Shown piece after piece: positions 43,849-52,325 of a DNA stretch of 64,000 nucleotides. The notes under the pieces are model-generated. The model was not told the origin of the DNA. It saw nothing but the letters and a program-made list of their open reading frames with translations, and did no database searches. Where the stretch lies: positions 186,001 to 250,000 of the forward strand of contig DASYYH010000027.1 in assembly GCA_035934015.1 (NCBI GenBank), given 5' to 3'. Both the position numbers and the translations under genes were made by a program. Numbering within the stretch: the stretch's first letter is position 1; the number at the start of each line of letters is the position of its first letter. Source of the stretch: Candidatus Acidiferrales bacterium. GTDB lineage: Bacteria; Acidobacteriota; Terriglobia; Acidiferrales; UBA7541.

Positions 43849-44399
43849 CGCAAGCTCTCCGCCAGCCTTTTCCGCGCCAGCCGCATCCGCGATTTCACCG
43901 TGCCCTCTGGCAAACCGAGCAGCTTCGCAATTTCTGGCGTGTCGTAGCCCATAATTCCCGTCATCACCATCACGATCCGCAATTTTTCAGGCAACGCATC
44001 CATTTCCTGTCTCAGCCGTCCCTGAAATTCTCTCGACGCTGCAATCTCTTCTGCGCTTTGCTTCGCATGAGCCATTTCGCGCGTGTCATTCATCGCCGCA
44101 TCTTGTTCGTAATTTGTCCTTCGCCGCCCGGCGCGCACGTGGTTCAAAGCTGTGCGCCACGCGATTCGCACGAGCCAGCTTCGGAATTTATCCCGGTCGC
44201 GCAACCTGTGAAATTTACGGTAGGCACGCAGCAAAGCCTCCTGCGCCACATCCTCCGCTTCCGCACGATTCCGCAGCACCCCCAGCGCCACGCGAAACGC
44301 TAGCGTCCCACACTCCTCCAGACGCGCCTGAAATTCGCGCTCGAGCGAATCGTCCTGGCTCACTAATATCTCGCCGCACCCCGCCGTCAATGCATCCAT
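43845..44399 (-). CDS. ECF-family RNA polymerase sigma factor
   Basis: A sigma factor of 184 residues. ATG 44399 is preferred because GGGAAGG lies just upstream; a further 24 codons upstream are possible. Region 2 (EDVAQEALLRAYRKFHRLRD, core and -10 recognition) and region 4 (DTPEIAKLLGLPEGTVKSR, -35 recognition) are both intact, and there is no extra domain. It overlaps the anti-sigma gene by 4 bp. Divergently, a run of exported proteins begins at 44.7 kb, so this pair may respond to envelope conditions and regulate them. Confidence 0.93.
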   Translation of the reverse strand: MDALTAGCGEILVSQDDSLEREFQARLEECGTLAFRVALGVLRNRAEAEDVAQEALLRAYRKFHRLRDRDKFRSWLVRIAWRTALNHVRAGRRRTNYEQDAAMNDTREMAHAKQSAEEIAASREFQGRLRQEMDALPEKLRIVMVMTGIMGYDTPEIAKLLGLPEGTVKSRMRLARKRLAESLR

Positions 44400-44720
44400 T
44401 GCCTTCCCGCTATACAAGACGCCGCTCGCCTCGTTTCCGATCACCCATGTTGCACACGTTCTCCACAACATTCGACTCGCCAGTGGCTTTATTTACTCCC
44501 AAGAGGGATAAACTCCCATTTTGTAGTTCCATTCTGAAACGCTACATCGCAATCAACCCCCGACTCCCCTCTCCATCCACACTCGACCAAGAACTCCCAA
44601 ATCTCCATAGCCCTTCGTTTCAATCAGATGCCACATATTTGCGATCCTTTCTCGCCATCTCACCAGTCTGCCCCGATCTGGAACAGTTCGTACCTTTACC
44701 CGCTACTGGGTCACAACAAC
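44400..44720. other. Divergent spacer between the ECF sigma gene and the Ig-lipoprotein gene
   Basis: No coding frame is convincing in this 321-bp region. On the minus strand GGGAGTAAAT (44500-44491) followed after 14 bp by GTCGAA (44476-44471) resembles an ECF-type promoter for the sigma gene. A second GGGAGTTTAT lies at 44517-44508. On the plus strand no sigma70 promoter or ribosome site is obvious before ATG 44721. Confidence 0.4.
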
Positions 44721-47066
44721 ATGAGCTTCTCTCGCGGACACTTTAACGAACGAAAGACATCCATTCATCCGGCGCGTTCTCGAATTCTTCTGCCGCAGAG
44801 GTGCCTTGCGCTGCTCATCATAGCTCTGGGCGCTTCCATCCCTTTTGCCGGATGTGGCCTCACTTCCGGACCATCCACAGGCGAACAGTCAACTGTGACC
44901 GTAACGGTCCAGCCTCCAAACGCCACCGTGCTCATTGGACAGTCCGAACAATTTACCGCCGCGGTTTCCGGCGTCGCATCCAACGCCGTCATCTGGAGCG
45001 TCAGCGGCATCGTCGGCGGCAATTCAACCGTCGGCACAATCTCGTCCGCAGGCCTTTACACCGCTCCCTCGTCGCTGCCCAATCCGCCCAGCGTCTCCGT
45101 CACCGCCTCAAGCCAATCCGTGCCTTCGGCGTCAGGCTCCGCGACAGTGCAACTCCAGAGCGGCATCATTGTTTTTCTCTCGCCCAATTCCGCGAATCTC
45201 GCTCCCGGCGGTTCTGCAGATTTCACCGCCAGCGTCACCGGCGTGTCCGTTACAAATTCAGCCGCCAGCTGGAGCGTCAACAATGTCCCCGGCGGAAATT
45301 CCACACTCGGCACAATCGCCTCGACCGGCGCCGATTCCGCTACGTACACCGCTCCCGCGATTCCGCCTTCTCCTGACGTTGTCACGATCAAAGCGACCAG
45401 CGTCACGGATTCCTCAAAATTCGCTTCAGCCACTGTCACGATTTCTTGTGTTGCTCCAAATTCCCTTTCGCCGGCGACGGCAAGCGTAGATCTCGGCGCC
45501 GCCCAAAGTTTCTCAGCGTCGCTTTGCGTAGCGCCTGGCACCCCCATCACATGGGAAGTCAACAACGTCACCGGTGGCAGTTCTACTCTTGGCACGATCT
45601 CCTCCACGAGTTCTGGCGCAACGGCGGCAATTTACACCGCTCCGTCTGTGATGCCCACCGTGAATCCAGTCACGATCCAGGCAGTCGCTGGCTCGCAATC
45701 CGCTTCCGCCACGATCACCATTGTCAACACAGGCTCGATCTCGCTTTCCCTTACGCCATCTTCCGCCACGCGCGCGCCGGGCCAAACTGCACTCTTCACC
45801 GCTTCTGTCACTGGCGCTGCAAATTCAATGGTCACTTGGACCGTCAATGGCATCGCCAACGGCAATTCCACTGTTGGCCAGGTCTGCGCACTGTCCTCAA
45901 ACTCTTGCGCTCCGCCGTCCGGCACGCAGGTGTCGGTCGACTATCTCGCGCCGCAATCTCCGCCGCAGCCAAGTATCGTCACGCTAACGGTCACGAGCAC
46001 GATTGCACCTGCGGCCACAGCCAGCGCTCAAATCACGATCCTTCCTCCCGCTCAGCCGGGAATCAGCATCGCTCCGTTCTATACTTTCCTTGCGCCATCG
46101 CAACAATTCCAATTTCTCGCCGATACTTCTTCTCTCGCAAGCTCTGCCGTCTCGTGGAGCGTTTCCTCTGCTGTTCCCGGTCAGGGCTGCTCCGGCGCAC
46201 TCTGCGGTTCCATCGACAACTCCGGCAATTTCGCGGCACCCGCCGCCGCGCCATCTCCCAATGCCATTGCCATCACGGCGGCAAGCGTCGCGAATCCATC
46301 GCTTTCCGCCACAGCCACTGTCGCGCTCACTTCCGGACCTGTGATTGAAAGAATTTTGCCCTCCGCCGTTGTCGCCGGAGCTCAAAATACCTTCACACTC
46401 GCCGTCAACGGCCTCAATTTTCTGCCGACCACAAGCAGCGGTTCGTCGCAACTCCTCGTCAATGATTCTCCGCGCACCACAAACTGCTCCACATCCTCGG
46501 CCTGCACCATCACCTTGCAACCCTCCGACGTCGCAACAGCCGGCACGCTCACCATCGAACTCCAAAACCCGGGCGCTCCCACTGCACTTTCCAATCCCGT
46601 CTCGTTCGTTATCCTCCCTGCGCCTTCATCCCCCTCGCCGATATTGCTAACGGCCGCCGCTCCCCTCGCTCAGAAACAAGACATCATTGTTCCCGAGCCC
46701 ACCACCGCTGGCGCCACCACATCGCCGATGAGCGTCGATTTCGTCGGCATGGTTAGCCCCGGCGGCTCCACATGCACGATTCAAGGCTCGCCGCTCTTTG
46801 TCGCACTCCCCGCTTCCGGTAGCACAACCATCAGCATTTGTGTGCAGGGGAACTTCCTCGATCCGACTTTCTCTTACTCCTTCACTTCCCCGCAAACCGG
46901 CGGCGACATCGGCATCACCACGGGATCCATGGCCAGTCTTTTCCCGAATCTCGTCGAATTGACGCTCACTCTTTCCAGTTCCACGGCACCGGGTCTTCGC
47001 TCTCTTTTCATCACTTCGCCCAATGGCGACATTGCTGTCGCTACGGGCGTCCTCGAGGTGCAATAG
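44721..47066 (+). CDS. Surface lipoprotein with about five Ig-like repeats and an IPT/TIG-like domain
   Basis: A 781-residue protein. ATG 44721 begins a lipoprotein signal: basic N-region, hydrophobic core LALLIIALGASIPFAG and Cys45 in the FAGC lipobox. Five repeats of about 85-100 residues follow, each with a TASVTG or similar strand, a W.VN/W.VS core and a G.ISS.G.YTAP-like turn (for example WSVNNVPGGNSTLGTIASTG), matching bacterial Ig-like (Big) domains. Residues about 540-630 look like an IPT/TIG domain. The C-terminal 150 residues are distinct and glycine/serine-rich. It probably sits on the outer membrane. It is followed after 2 bp by the 190-residue gene, so the unit is an operon. Confidence 0.87.
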   Translation: MSFSRGHFNERKTSIHPARSRILLPQRCLALLIIALGASIPFAGCGLTSGPSTGEQSTVTVTVQPPNATVLIGQSEQFTAAVSGVASNAVIWSVSGIVGGNSTVGTISSAGLYTAPSSLPNPPSVSVTASSQSVPSASGSATVQLQSGIIVFLSPNSANLAPGGSADFTASVTGVSVTNSAASWSVNNVPGGNSTLGTIASTGADSATYTAPAIPPSPDVVTIKATSVTDSSKFASATVTISCVAPNSLSPATASVDLGAAQSFSASLCVAPGTPITWEVNNVTGGSSTLGTISSTSSGATAAIYTAPSVMPTVNPVTIQAVAGSQSASATITIVNTGSISLSLTPSSATRAPGQTALFTASVTGAANSMVTWTVNGIANGNSTVGQVCALSSNSCAPPSGTQVSVDYLAPQSPPQPSIVTLTVTSTIAPAATASAQITILPPAQPGISIAPFYTFLAPSQQFQFLADTSSLASSAVSWSVSSAVPGQGCSGALCGSIDNSGNFAAPAAAPSPNAIAITAASVANPSLSATATVALTSGPVIERILPSAVVAGAQNTFTLAVNGLNFLPTTSSGSSQLLVNDSPRTTNCSTSSACTITLQPSDVATAGTLTIELQNPGAPTALSNPVSFVILPAPSSPSPILLTAAAPLAQKQDIIVPEPTTAGATTSPMSVDFVGMVSPGGSTCTIQGSPLFVALPASGSTTISICVQGNFLDPTFSYSFTSPQTGGDIGITTGSMASLFPNLVELTLTLSSSTAPGLRSLFITSPNGDIAVATGVLEVQ

Positions 47067-47068
47067 CC

Positions 47069-47641
47069 ATGAAGCTCATCGCCGCCGAATTGCTTTCAAT
47101 TCTGCTTGTCGTAGTATTCGCCGTTCTGCTCACACCACTCGCACGCTCCACAACTCTCGCGCAGCTTTCTCTCCAGCAGCTTGCAGCATCCGCGCACTTC
47201 GTCGTCCGCGTCCTGTGCCTCTCGAATGAATCGCTCTGGCGCGAAGGCGAAATCTGGACCATCACTTCGTTTCGCGTCCGCGAAAATTGGAAAGGAAATT
47301 CCCCCCGGGAAATTCAGGTCTGGATGATCGGCGGCAGCATCGGCCACATCACAAGTTATATTCCCGGCGCGCCGCGTTTTCTCGCTGGTGAAGAGGCCGT
47401 TCTATTCCTCGAACCCACACGCGACGGCTCGCTTTCCGTCACAGCGTGGGGCGAAGGCACTTTCCGCATCCGGCGCGACGCGAATAATGGTGAAGCTGTC
47501 GTCACGCAGGACACCGCTCTCGCGCCTGATTTCGATCCTGCGACTCACGCGTTTCGCGCTGCGGGAATTCGCGAACTGCCTCTCGCTCGGTTCAAATCCC
47601 GCGTTCTTGCCGCGGAAAAATCACAGCGGTGCACGCAATGA
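47069..47641 (+). CDS. Secreted or membrane-anchored protein of the matrixin-associated type (190 residues)
   Basis: The N-terminus is a long hydrophobic signal (LLSILLVVVFAVLLTPLARS). The mature domain has the pattern WREGEIWTITSFRVRENWKG, GGSIGHITSYIPGAPRFLAG, EEAVLFLEPT and GEGTFRIRR. I associate this pattern by memory with proteins encoded beside exported matrixin-like metalloproteases, but I cannot name a family with certainty. No catalytic residues are obvious. Its stop overlaps the next start (ATGA), so it is co-translated with the metalloprotease and may act as its inhibitor, chaperone or partner. Confidence 0.8.
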   Translation: MKLIAAELLSILLVVVFAVLLTPLARSTTLAQLSLQQLAASAHFVVRVLCLSNESLWREGEIWTITSFRVRENWKGNSPREIQVWMIGGSIGHITSYIPGAPRFLAGEEAVLFLEPTRDGSLSVTAWGEGTFRIRRDANNGEAVVTQDTALAPDFDPATHAFRAAGIRELPLARFKSRVLAAEKSQRCTQ

Positions 47642-48888
47642 AATGCTTTTTTTCACTTCGCCGCGCTTCGCGCTTGTTTGCAATTTCTACATGCGCTTTG
47701 CTCGTGCAATGCTGGCTCGCGTCCGTTGCTCTCGCCTATACGCGTGATTTCATTTTGCCCGCTTCCGGCGGCTGCCCGGTCGTCGAACGCCAGAATTTCT
47801 CCGTCGGCGCCGCGCCATTGCCGATTCAATGGAGCACTTCGCTCCCGAACCTTAATCCTCCAGTGATTCTCACCGCCGCCGCGCCGGGCACTGCCGCGCA
47901 ACTCACCGAAATCGAATCCACCATCGCGCAATCCTTCGCCATCTGGACCGGCGTCATCGGCACGCTCGTCAACGCCTCCTCCTATCCCAACGCTCTCGCG
48001 CCGCTCGCCGCCACGTCCGTGCAAAACGCCTGCTCCTCCGATCCGGTCAATGGCACTCCCAATAACGTCGATGGCGTCGACACCATCTGCTTCAATCAAT
48101 CTTCGTCTGCTTTCACCACCGGCGTCCTTTCCTTCACGCGCATCGTCGTCGCCAACGCTCCTTCACAATCCTTCGGCACCGCCCCCGCTTCGATTTTCGC
48201 CGGGCAAATCGTCGACGCCGACATCTACTTCCGCAATGACGGTCAGGCCACTTTCGCCACGCCTGCCGCGCTCGCGTCGAATCCGGGCGCCTACGATCTC
48301 GAATCGCTCCTTGCCCACGAGCTCGGCCATCTCTTCGGCCTCGATCACTCTGGAGTCTGGCGCGCCATCATGTTTCCTTACGCGCCGCCTCCCGGCTCAT
48401 TCCTCGCCACTCGTCCCACCGCCTCCGCGCCCGATGCGCCTCTCTCCGATGACGACCGCTCCGGCCTCCGCTCGCTCTATCCCGATCCTGCCGATACAGT
48501 TGACGTGGGCTGGATCTCCGGCCGCGTTCTGCCCGCGAATCCCTTCGCACTCGCCGATTTTCCGGCCACATCCGCCGGCCAGTACGTCACCGGAATTTTC
48601 GGCGCGCAGGTCGTCGCCGTCGACTCCTCCTCCGGCTCCGTCATCGCCGCCACTCTCGGCGGCTGGACATGCGACCCCGCGAACCCTCCCGCACAGTTCG
48701 ACGGCTCCTACACGCTCGGCCCGCTCCCCGTCGGCCACAGTTACGTCATCTACGCCGAGCCTTTCGTCGGTCTCGTGCAGGCCAGCGACATCGCTGGCGC
48801 CTTCGCCGGCGTCTGCTCCTCCAGCTCCTCTTCCCTGTGCACCCTCCCCTCGCCAAATACCAATTTCGCTCCCCGCTCTCAGCAATGA
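47638..48888 (+). CDS. Exported matrixin-type zinc metalloprotease
   Basis: A 416-residue protein from ATG 47638 (an ATG nine bases earlier is also in frame). A signal peptide (LFAISTCALLVQCWLASVALA) precedes a catalytic domain containing the extended zinc motif HELGHLFGLDH at residues 227-237 (His227, His231, His237, Glu228) and a Met-turn IMFPYA shortly after, defining a metzincin/matrixin. The C-terminal 130 residues (starting WISGRVLPANPF) are beta-rich and may bind the surface or substrate. A cysteine-containing N-terminal region could form a propeptide, but no cysteine switch is clear. It is co-transcribed with the Ig lipoprotein. Confidence 0.9.
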   Translation: MKCFFSLRRASRLFAISTCALLVQCWLASVALAYTRDFILPASGGCPVVERQNFSVGAAPLPIQWSTSLPNLNPPVILTAAAPGTAAQLTEIESTIAQSFAIWTGVIGTLVNASSYPNALAPLAATSVQNACSSDPVNGTPNNVDGVDTICFNQSSSAFTTGVLSFTRIVVANAPSQSFGTAPASIFAGQIVDADIYFRNDGQATFATPAALASNPGAYDLESLLAHELGHLFGLDHSGVWRAIMFPYAPPPGSFLATRPTASAPDAPLSDDDRSGLRSLYPDPADTVDVGWISGRVLPANPFALADFPATSAGQYVTGIFGAQVVAVDSSSGSVIAATLGGWTCDPANPPAQFDGSYTLGPLPVGHSYVIYAEPFVGLVQASDIAGAFAGVCSSSSSSLCTLPSPNTNFAPRSQQ

Positions 48889-48928
48889 CTCGCTTGCATC
48901 CGTCGGAGGAAGGGAGCAAATTATCTTC

Positions 48929-49534
48929 ATGCGCGATGCCGCAATTGTTTTCTCCCTTTTTCTCCTTAGCGCAGCGCCAGCTTCTTCCCAGCAGTCGTAT
49001 TTCCCAACCGATGACTTCATCGGATATCGGTTTGATAATTCCTTCACGACCGAATTCTACTCACGGAATTTGCGGGCATTGGATGAACCTTCGCTCTGGG
49101 AAGTTTCACAACAGGACAAACAGACTGTCGTTTATCGCTTCCTCTGGATACGCACGTTTGATCATCCAGTCGCCGTGCGCGTGACGATTGCGCCGAACAA
49201 TACTGGCACGGTGGTCGTCAAGATGAGCGATGGATTCGGAGAGGCCGGTCCTGGCCATCTGATTAAAGACGAAAGTCACACCCTTCCCGCAACGGAAGTC
49301 GCGGATTTAATAGCACGAATCCAGCGCGCAAACTTCTGGGATGTTCCGACGGTTGAACCAATGAAAGGAACTGGCCTCGACGGCGCGGAATGGGTTCTCG
49401 AAGGCGTCAGCAGCGGAAATTACCATGTCGTGACTCGGTGGTCTTCTCAAGCAAATGGCAGCTACCGCAAGCTCTGCCTGTTCTTCGTACACGATCTCGC
49501 GCACCTGAAGATTCCGCGTTCGCGCATCTACTAG
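48929..49534 (+). CDS. Secreted protein of unknown function (201 residues)
   Basis: The N-terminus is a signal peptide (AAIVFSLFLLSAAPASSQQ). The mature domain is beta-rich with YRFDNSFTTEFYSRNLRALD, RTFDHPVAVRVTIAPNNTG and ESHTLPATEVADLIARIQ. No family is recognised. A GGAGG/GGGAG ribosome region lies upstream (48904-48916). It is last in the exported-protein run; its stop shares a CTAG palindrome with the convergent M20 peptidase gene. Confidence 0.8.
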   Translation: MRDAAIVFSLFLLSAAPASSQQSYFPTDDFIGYRFDNSFTTEFYSRNLRALDEPSLWEVSQQDKQTVVYRFLWIRTFDHPVAVRVTIAPNNTGTVVVKMSDGFGEAGPGHLIKDESHTLPATEVADLIARIQRANFWDVPTVEPMKGTGLDGAEWVLEGVSSGNYHVVTRWSSQANGSYRKLCLFFVHDLAHLKIPRSRIY

Positions 49535-50718
49535 CCACAAAACTCCAAAATCATTTCCCTCAGCGCGTCGGCGCACTTTCCCACCGAGTCAATCTCCACA
49601 TACTCTTCCGCGCCGTGCAGTCCGCGTCCGCTCGGCCCGAAGACAACTCCCGGAATCCCCGCCTCCGCGAGCAGCGCCGTATCGGTCCACGCCGCCATCG
49701 CGCTCAATTCGCACGCGCCGCACGCGCGCCGTATCGCATCGCTCGCGCGCTTCACCACGGATGATTCTTCCGCAATCTGATACGCCGGCCGCGAACCCAA
49801 TCCGCCGCGCAGCGTCGCGCGAAATTCCGCATCCTGTTTCACCAGCGCGTCCAGCATCTCGCGCAACTCCGCCTCCACGCTCGCTTCCGTCTCTCCCGGC
49901 AGCATTCGCCGTTCGAGCTGCAATTTGCATTCCGCCGGATAACTCGAAAGCTCCTGCCCGCCTTCGATCATCGATGCGTGCAGCGACGCGCCTCCCAGCC
50001 GCGCATGCCTCGCTCGCGACGCAATTTTTTTCTCCAGCGCCTCCAGCGCCACAAGCACGCGTCCCATCATTCGAATCGCGTCGCGGCCTTCGCCCGGCAA
50101 ACTCCCGTGCGCCGCGCGTCCATGCGTCACGATCTCAAACCACGCATAGCCCTTATGCGCAATCACAAGCTTCAAATCCGTCGGCTCCATCACAATCGCC
50201 GCCGCGGCCTTGTATCCACGCTTGAGCAGAGCTTGCGTCCCCAGGCTGTTGCACTCTTCGTCCACAACTCCCGCGATCACGAGCGGTTTCGCCAGCCGCA
50301 CTCCATCTCGCGCAATCGACGCAGCCGCCGCGCACATCGCCGCCACGCCGCTCTTGATGTCCAGCGCGCCGCGCCCGTACATTTTCCCGTCGCGCACGCG
50401 CGGCGTGAAGGGCTCGCGCATGTCGCCCGCTCCCACCGTGTCGAGATGCGCCACAATCATCAGTCCCGGCATCGCGGATTCCGTCCGCGTGCCTCCGATC
50501 GTCGCCACCACGTTTGGCCTGCCCGCCGTGGCAGGCCTGCTCGCCGCCGCTTCTTCCAGTTCCGCCGCGATTCCGTTCGCACGCAAAAAATTCCGGACAT
50601 GCTCCGCCGCGCGCGCCTCTCCACACGCGCCGGGCACCAGCGTCGAGTTCACCGACTCGATCGCCACGAGTTCCTCGAGCAGCTTTAGTGTCGCTTTTGG
50701 ATCGATTGCCATTGCCAT
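49531..50718 (-). CDS. M20-family metallopeptidase (ArgE/DapE/CPG2-like)
   Basis: A cytosolic zinc amidohydrolase of 395 residues beginning MAMAIDPKATLKLLEELV at ATG 50718. Metal and catalytic motifs are intact: HLDTVGAGD (about 97-105), GRGALDIKSG (about 121-130), VVDEECNSLGT (about 153-163) and a C-terminal GLHGAEEYVE histidine segment. Members hydrolyse acyl-amino acids, succinyl-diaminopimelate or dipeptides; the substrate is unclear. Residues about 60-70 contain an insertion (ASRPATAGRPN) encoded by a perfect palindrome, discussed in the findings. It lies just downstream of the ICMT-like gene. Confidence 0.92.
   Translation of the reverse strand: MAMAIDPKATLKLLEELVAIESVNSTLVPGACGEARAAEHVRNFLRANGIAAELEEAAASRPATAGRPNVVATIGGTRTESAMPGLMIVAHLDTVGAGDMREPFTPRVRDGKMYGRGALDIKSGVAAMCAAAASIARDGVRLAKPLVIAGVVDEECNSLGTQALLKRGYKAAAAIVMEPTDLKLVIAHKGYAWFEIVTHGRAAHGSLPGEGRDAIRMMGRVLVALEALEKKIASRARHARLGGASLHASMIEGGQELSSYPAECKLQLERRMLPGETEASVEAELREMLDALVKQDAEFRATLRGGLGSRPAYQIAEESSVVKRASDAIRRACGACELSAMAAWTDTALLAEAGIPGVVFGPSGRGLHGAEEYVEIDSVGKCADALREMILEFCG
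50516..50537 (-). repeat. Palindromic element inside the M20 peptidase gene
   Basis: GGCCTGCC (50516-50523), 6-nt loop, GGCAGGCC (50530-50537). Seventeen of 20 bases match the palindrome at 57414-57433 in the iscS-iscU spacer. In the protein it adds a run reading RPATAGRP without breaking the frame. Confidence 0.6.
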
Positions 50719-50729
50719 CGGCGGGCTTC

Positions 50730-51149
50730 TCAGAACCAGGTTTTCTTGCGGTATTCCCGGTAGGTGTCGCCGAACTTCGCTTCCAGCACGCGCCGCTCTT
50801 CCCGCACGCGCACGATTTGCATCGGAATGATGATAAGAAAGATAAGGAAAAGCCGTGGCTGCCCGAAGTACACGAGCGCGCCGAAGATCAGAATCGCGCC
50901 AAACACATACACGGGATTCTGAATCTTCGAATACAGCCCGTGCGTCACCAGTCCTTTCGCCTGCGCGCTGATTGAAAATGATTTCCCCAGTTGCAATCGT
51001 GCCAGAGCCCAGAGAAAAAACGCCGGAATCCCAATCACCAGTCCCGCAATCTGATGCGCGCTCCACGTCGCCCCGTGCGTCGTGTACGCGCCGTAACTCA
51101 CTGCGCCCACTGCGGCTAAGATCCATATCCACGTCTTGCAATCTTTCAT
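50730..51149 (-). CDS. Isoprenylcysteine carboxyl methyltransferase-like membrane protein
   Basis: A 139-residue protein with about four TM helices (WIWILAAVGAVSYGAY, IAGLVIGIPAFFLWALARLQ, PVYVFGAILIFGALVYF, LFLIFLIIIPMQIV). The conserved C-terminal motif RVREERRVLEAKFGDTYREY is typical of the ICMT/phospholipid methyltransferase family. Likely SAM-dependent methylation of a lipid or protein; the bacterial substrate is unknown. It is 11 bp upstream of the M20 gene, suggesting co-transcription. Confidence 0.85.
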   Translation of the reverse strand: MKDCKTWIWILAAVGAVSYGAYTTHGATWSAHQIAGLVIGIPAFFLWALARLQLGKSFSISAQAKGLVTHGLYSKIQNPVYVFGAILIFGALVYFGQPRLFLIFLIIIPMQIVRVREERRVLEAKFGDTYREYRKKTWF

Positions 51150-51250
51150 GCCCGCAGTCTACACACCTCGCCCGCACTTCGCCATCTCAGGAATCAACCG
51201 GTGCGATTCCTTCAGGCGTTGCCACTGCAAACTTGTTCGTTACGATTTTA

Positions 51251-51325
51251 TGGTAGCGCCAACGGGAGTCGAACCCGTATTACCGCCTTGAAAGGGCGAT
51301 GTGCTAACCATTGCACCATGGCGCC
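51251..51325 (-). tRNA. tRNA-Glu (anticodon UUC)
   Basis: A 75-nt cloverleaf. The acceptor stem GGCGCCA pairs with TGGCGCT (one G-U pair), the CCA end is encoded, the anticodon loop CTTTCAA carries TTC at 51292-51290 (decodes GAA/GAG), and the T arm has GGTTCGACTCC. A promoter lies 43 bp upstream on the same strand. Confidence 0.95.
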
Positions 51326-51367
51326 ACGGCGTGCGCAGCGCCGAATCGCGCCGCGAAACTGCAAACT

Positions 51368-51396
51368 ATTATTCAGGATTCCCCGCGAATTGACAA
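51368..51396 (-). promoter_or_regulatory. Promoter of tRNA-Glu
   Basis: Minus strand TTGTCA (51396-51391), 17-bp spacer, AATAAT (51373-51368); each box matches consensus at five of six positions. The start would be near 51361, 36 nt before the mature tRNA 5' end. Confidence 0.65.
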
Positions 51397-51453
51397 GGCG
51401 CGACCCTGTTCCGCGAAGTTGAGGGCCAAATGAAATGGCTGTGCGCGCAGCCC

Positions 51454-52188
51454 CTACTTTCCCAGCGTGCTTGTCAGCCAATCCGTCACAGTTCGCACGA
51501 GCCATGGCCTGCTTGTGCTGAATCCGTGATCGCTTTCTTCGCTTCGCGCCCATTGGACGTTTGGAAATCCCTTGATGGATTCCGGATAGTGCGAAGGCGG
51601 AAAGATTTCGTCTTTCCCCGCAGTGATCAGCAGCAGCGGTCGCGGCGCAAGCGCGTGCATCGAGTCTGAGAGAGGCTGCAAGCCCTTCCATTGTTCTTGC
51701 AGATCCTGGCCTGTGACTCCATTCAGCATTTCCGCGAAGCTACGGGCCATCTCATCGGAAAAATGGAACGCGCTTGGTTCGATCAGCGGGCTAATGCCCA
51801 CGACCGCTCGAATGCCCGGGTCGGCAGCCGCATGGAGAAGCGCTGGATACGACCCCGTGCTGCCAGCAATCAGGACAATCCGATTCGTGTCGACCGAAGG
51901 CTGCTTCCGAATCCATTCCACCGCGGCGCGAGTGTCGTCGGCCAATCCCGCAAGCGAATACGTTCCTTGCGAACCCCAGCAACCGCGAAAGTGAAAGTAG
52001 AGGCAATTCCAGCCAAGACCGCGCAGCGCATAAGCAATGTCCAAATGCTTTTCAATCCCGGGCAAACCGTGAAGCAAAATCGCGGTCGGCCGGGGCATTT
52101 CTCCCGCGGCTTTGTAAAATCCACCCAAAAGCTTCGAGCCGCCGGATGGGAACACAACTCCATCTAGTCCCGCTTCAAACTTGCCCAT
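51454..52188 (-). CDS. Alpha/beta hydrolase
   Basis: A 244-residue alpha/beta-fold protein without signal peptide. The oxyanion HGLPG is near residue 34-38, the nucleophile serine lies in the elbow GSTGS near 107-111, and a catalytic-acid/histidine pair is suggested by AGKDEIFPPSHY near 200-211 and EESDHGF near 225-231. Family members include esterases, peptidases and lipases; substrate cannot be assigned. It is separated from the tRNA by 128 bp and from the YfiT-like gene by 137 bp without recognisable features. Confidence 0.88.
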   Translation of the reverse strand: MGKFEAGLDGVVFPSGGSKLLGGFYKAAGEMPRPTAILLHGLPGIEKHLDIAYALRGLGWNCLYFHFRGCWGSQGTYSLAGLADDTRAAVEWIRKQPSVDTNRIVLIAGSTGSYPALLHAAADPGIRAVVGISPLIEPSAFHFSDEMARSFAEMLNGVTGQDLQEQWKGLQPLSDSMHALAPRPLLLITAGKDEIFPPSHYPESIKGFPNVQWARSEESDHGFSTSRPWLVRTVTDWLTSTLGK

Positions 52189-52325
52189 GAATTCACCATG
52201 TCGAAGGATTCAAAAGCGCGCCATGCGAAAAAAATGAGAGGTTCGCTAGGAGCAGATGCAAACTCGCGTCGCCGCAGCGCGTGGCCGTCATCCAACACCC
52301 ATCTTCTGACTTCTCACTTCCAATT

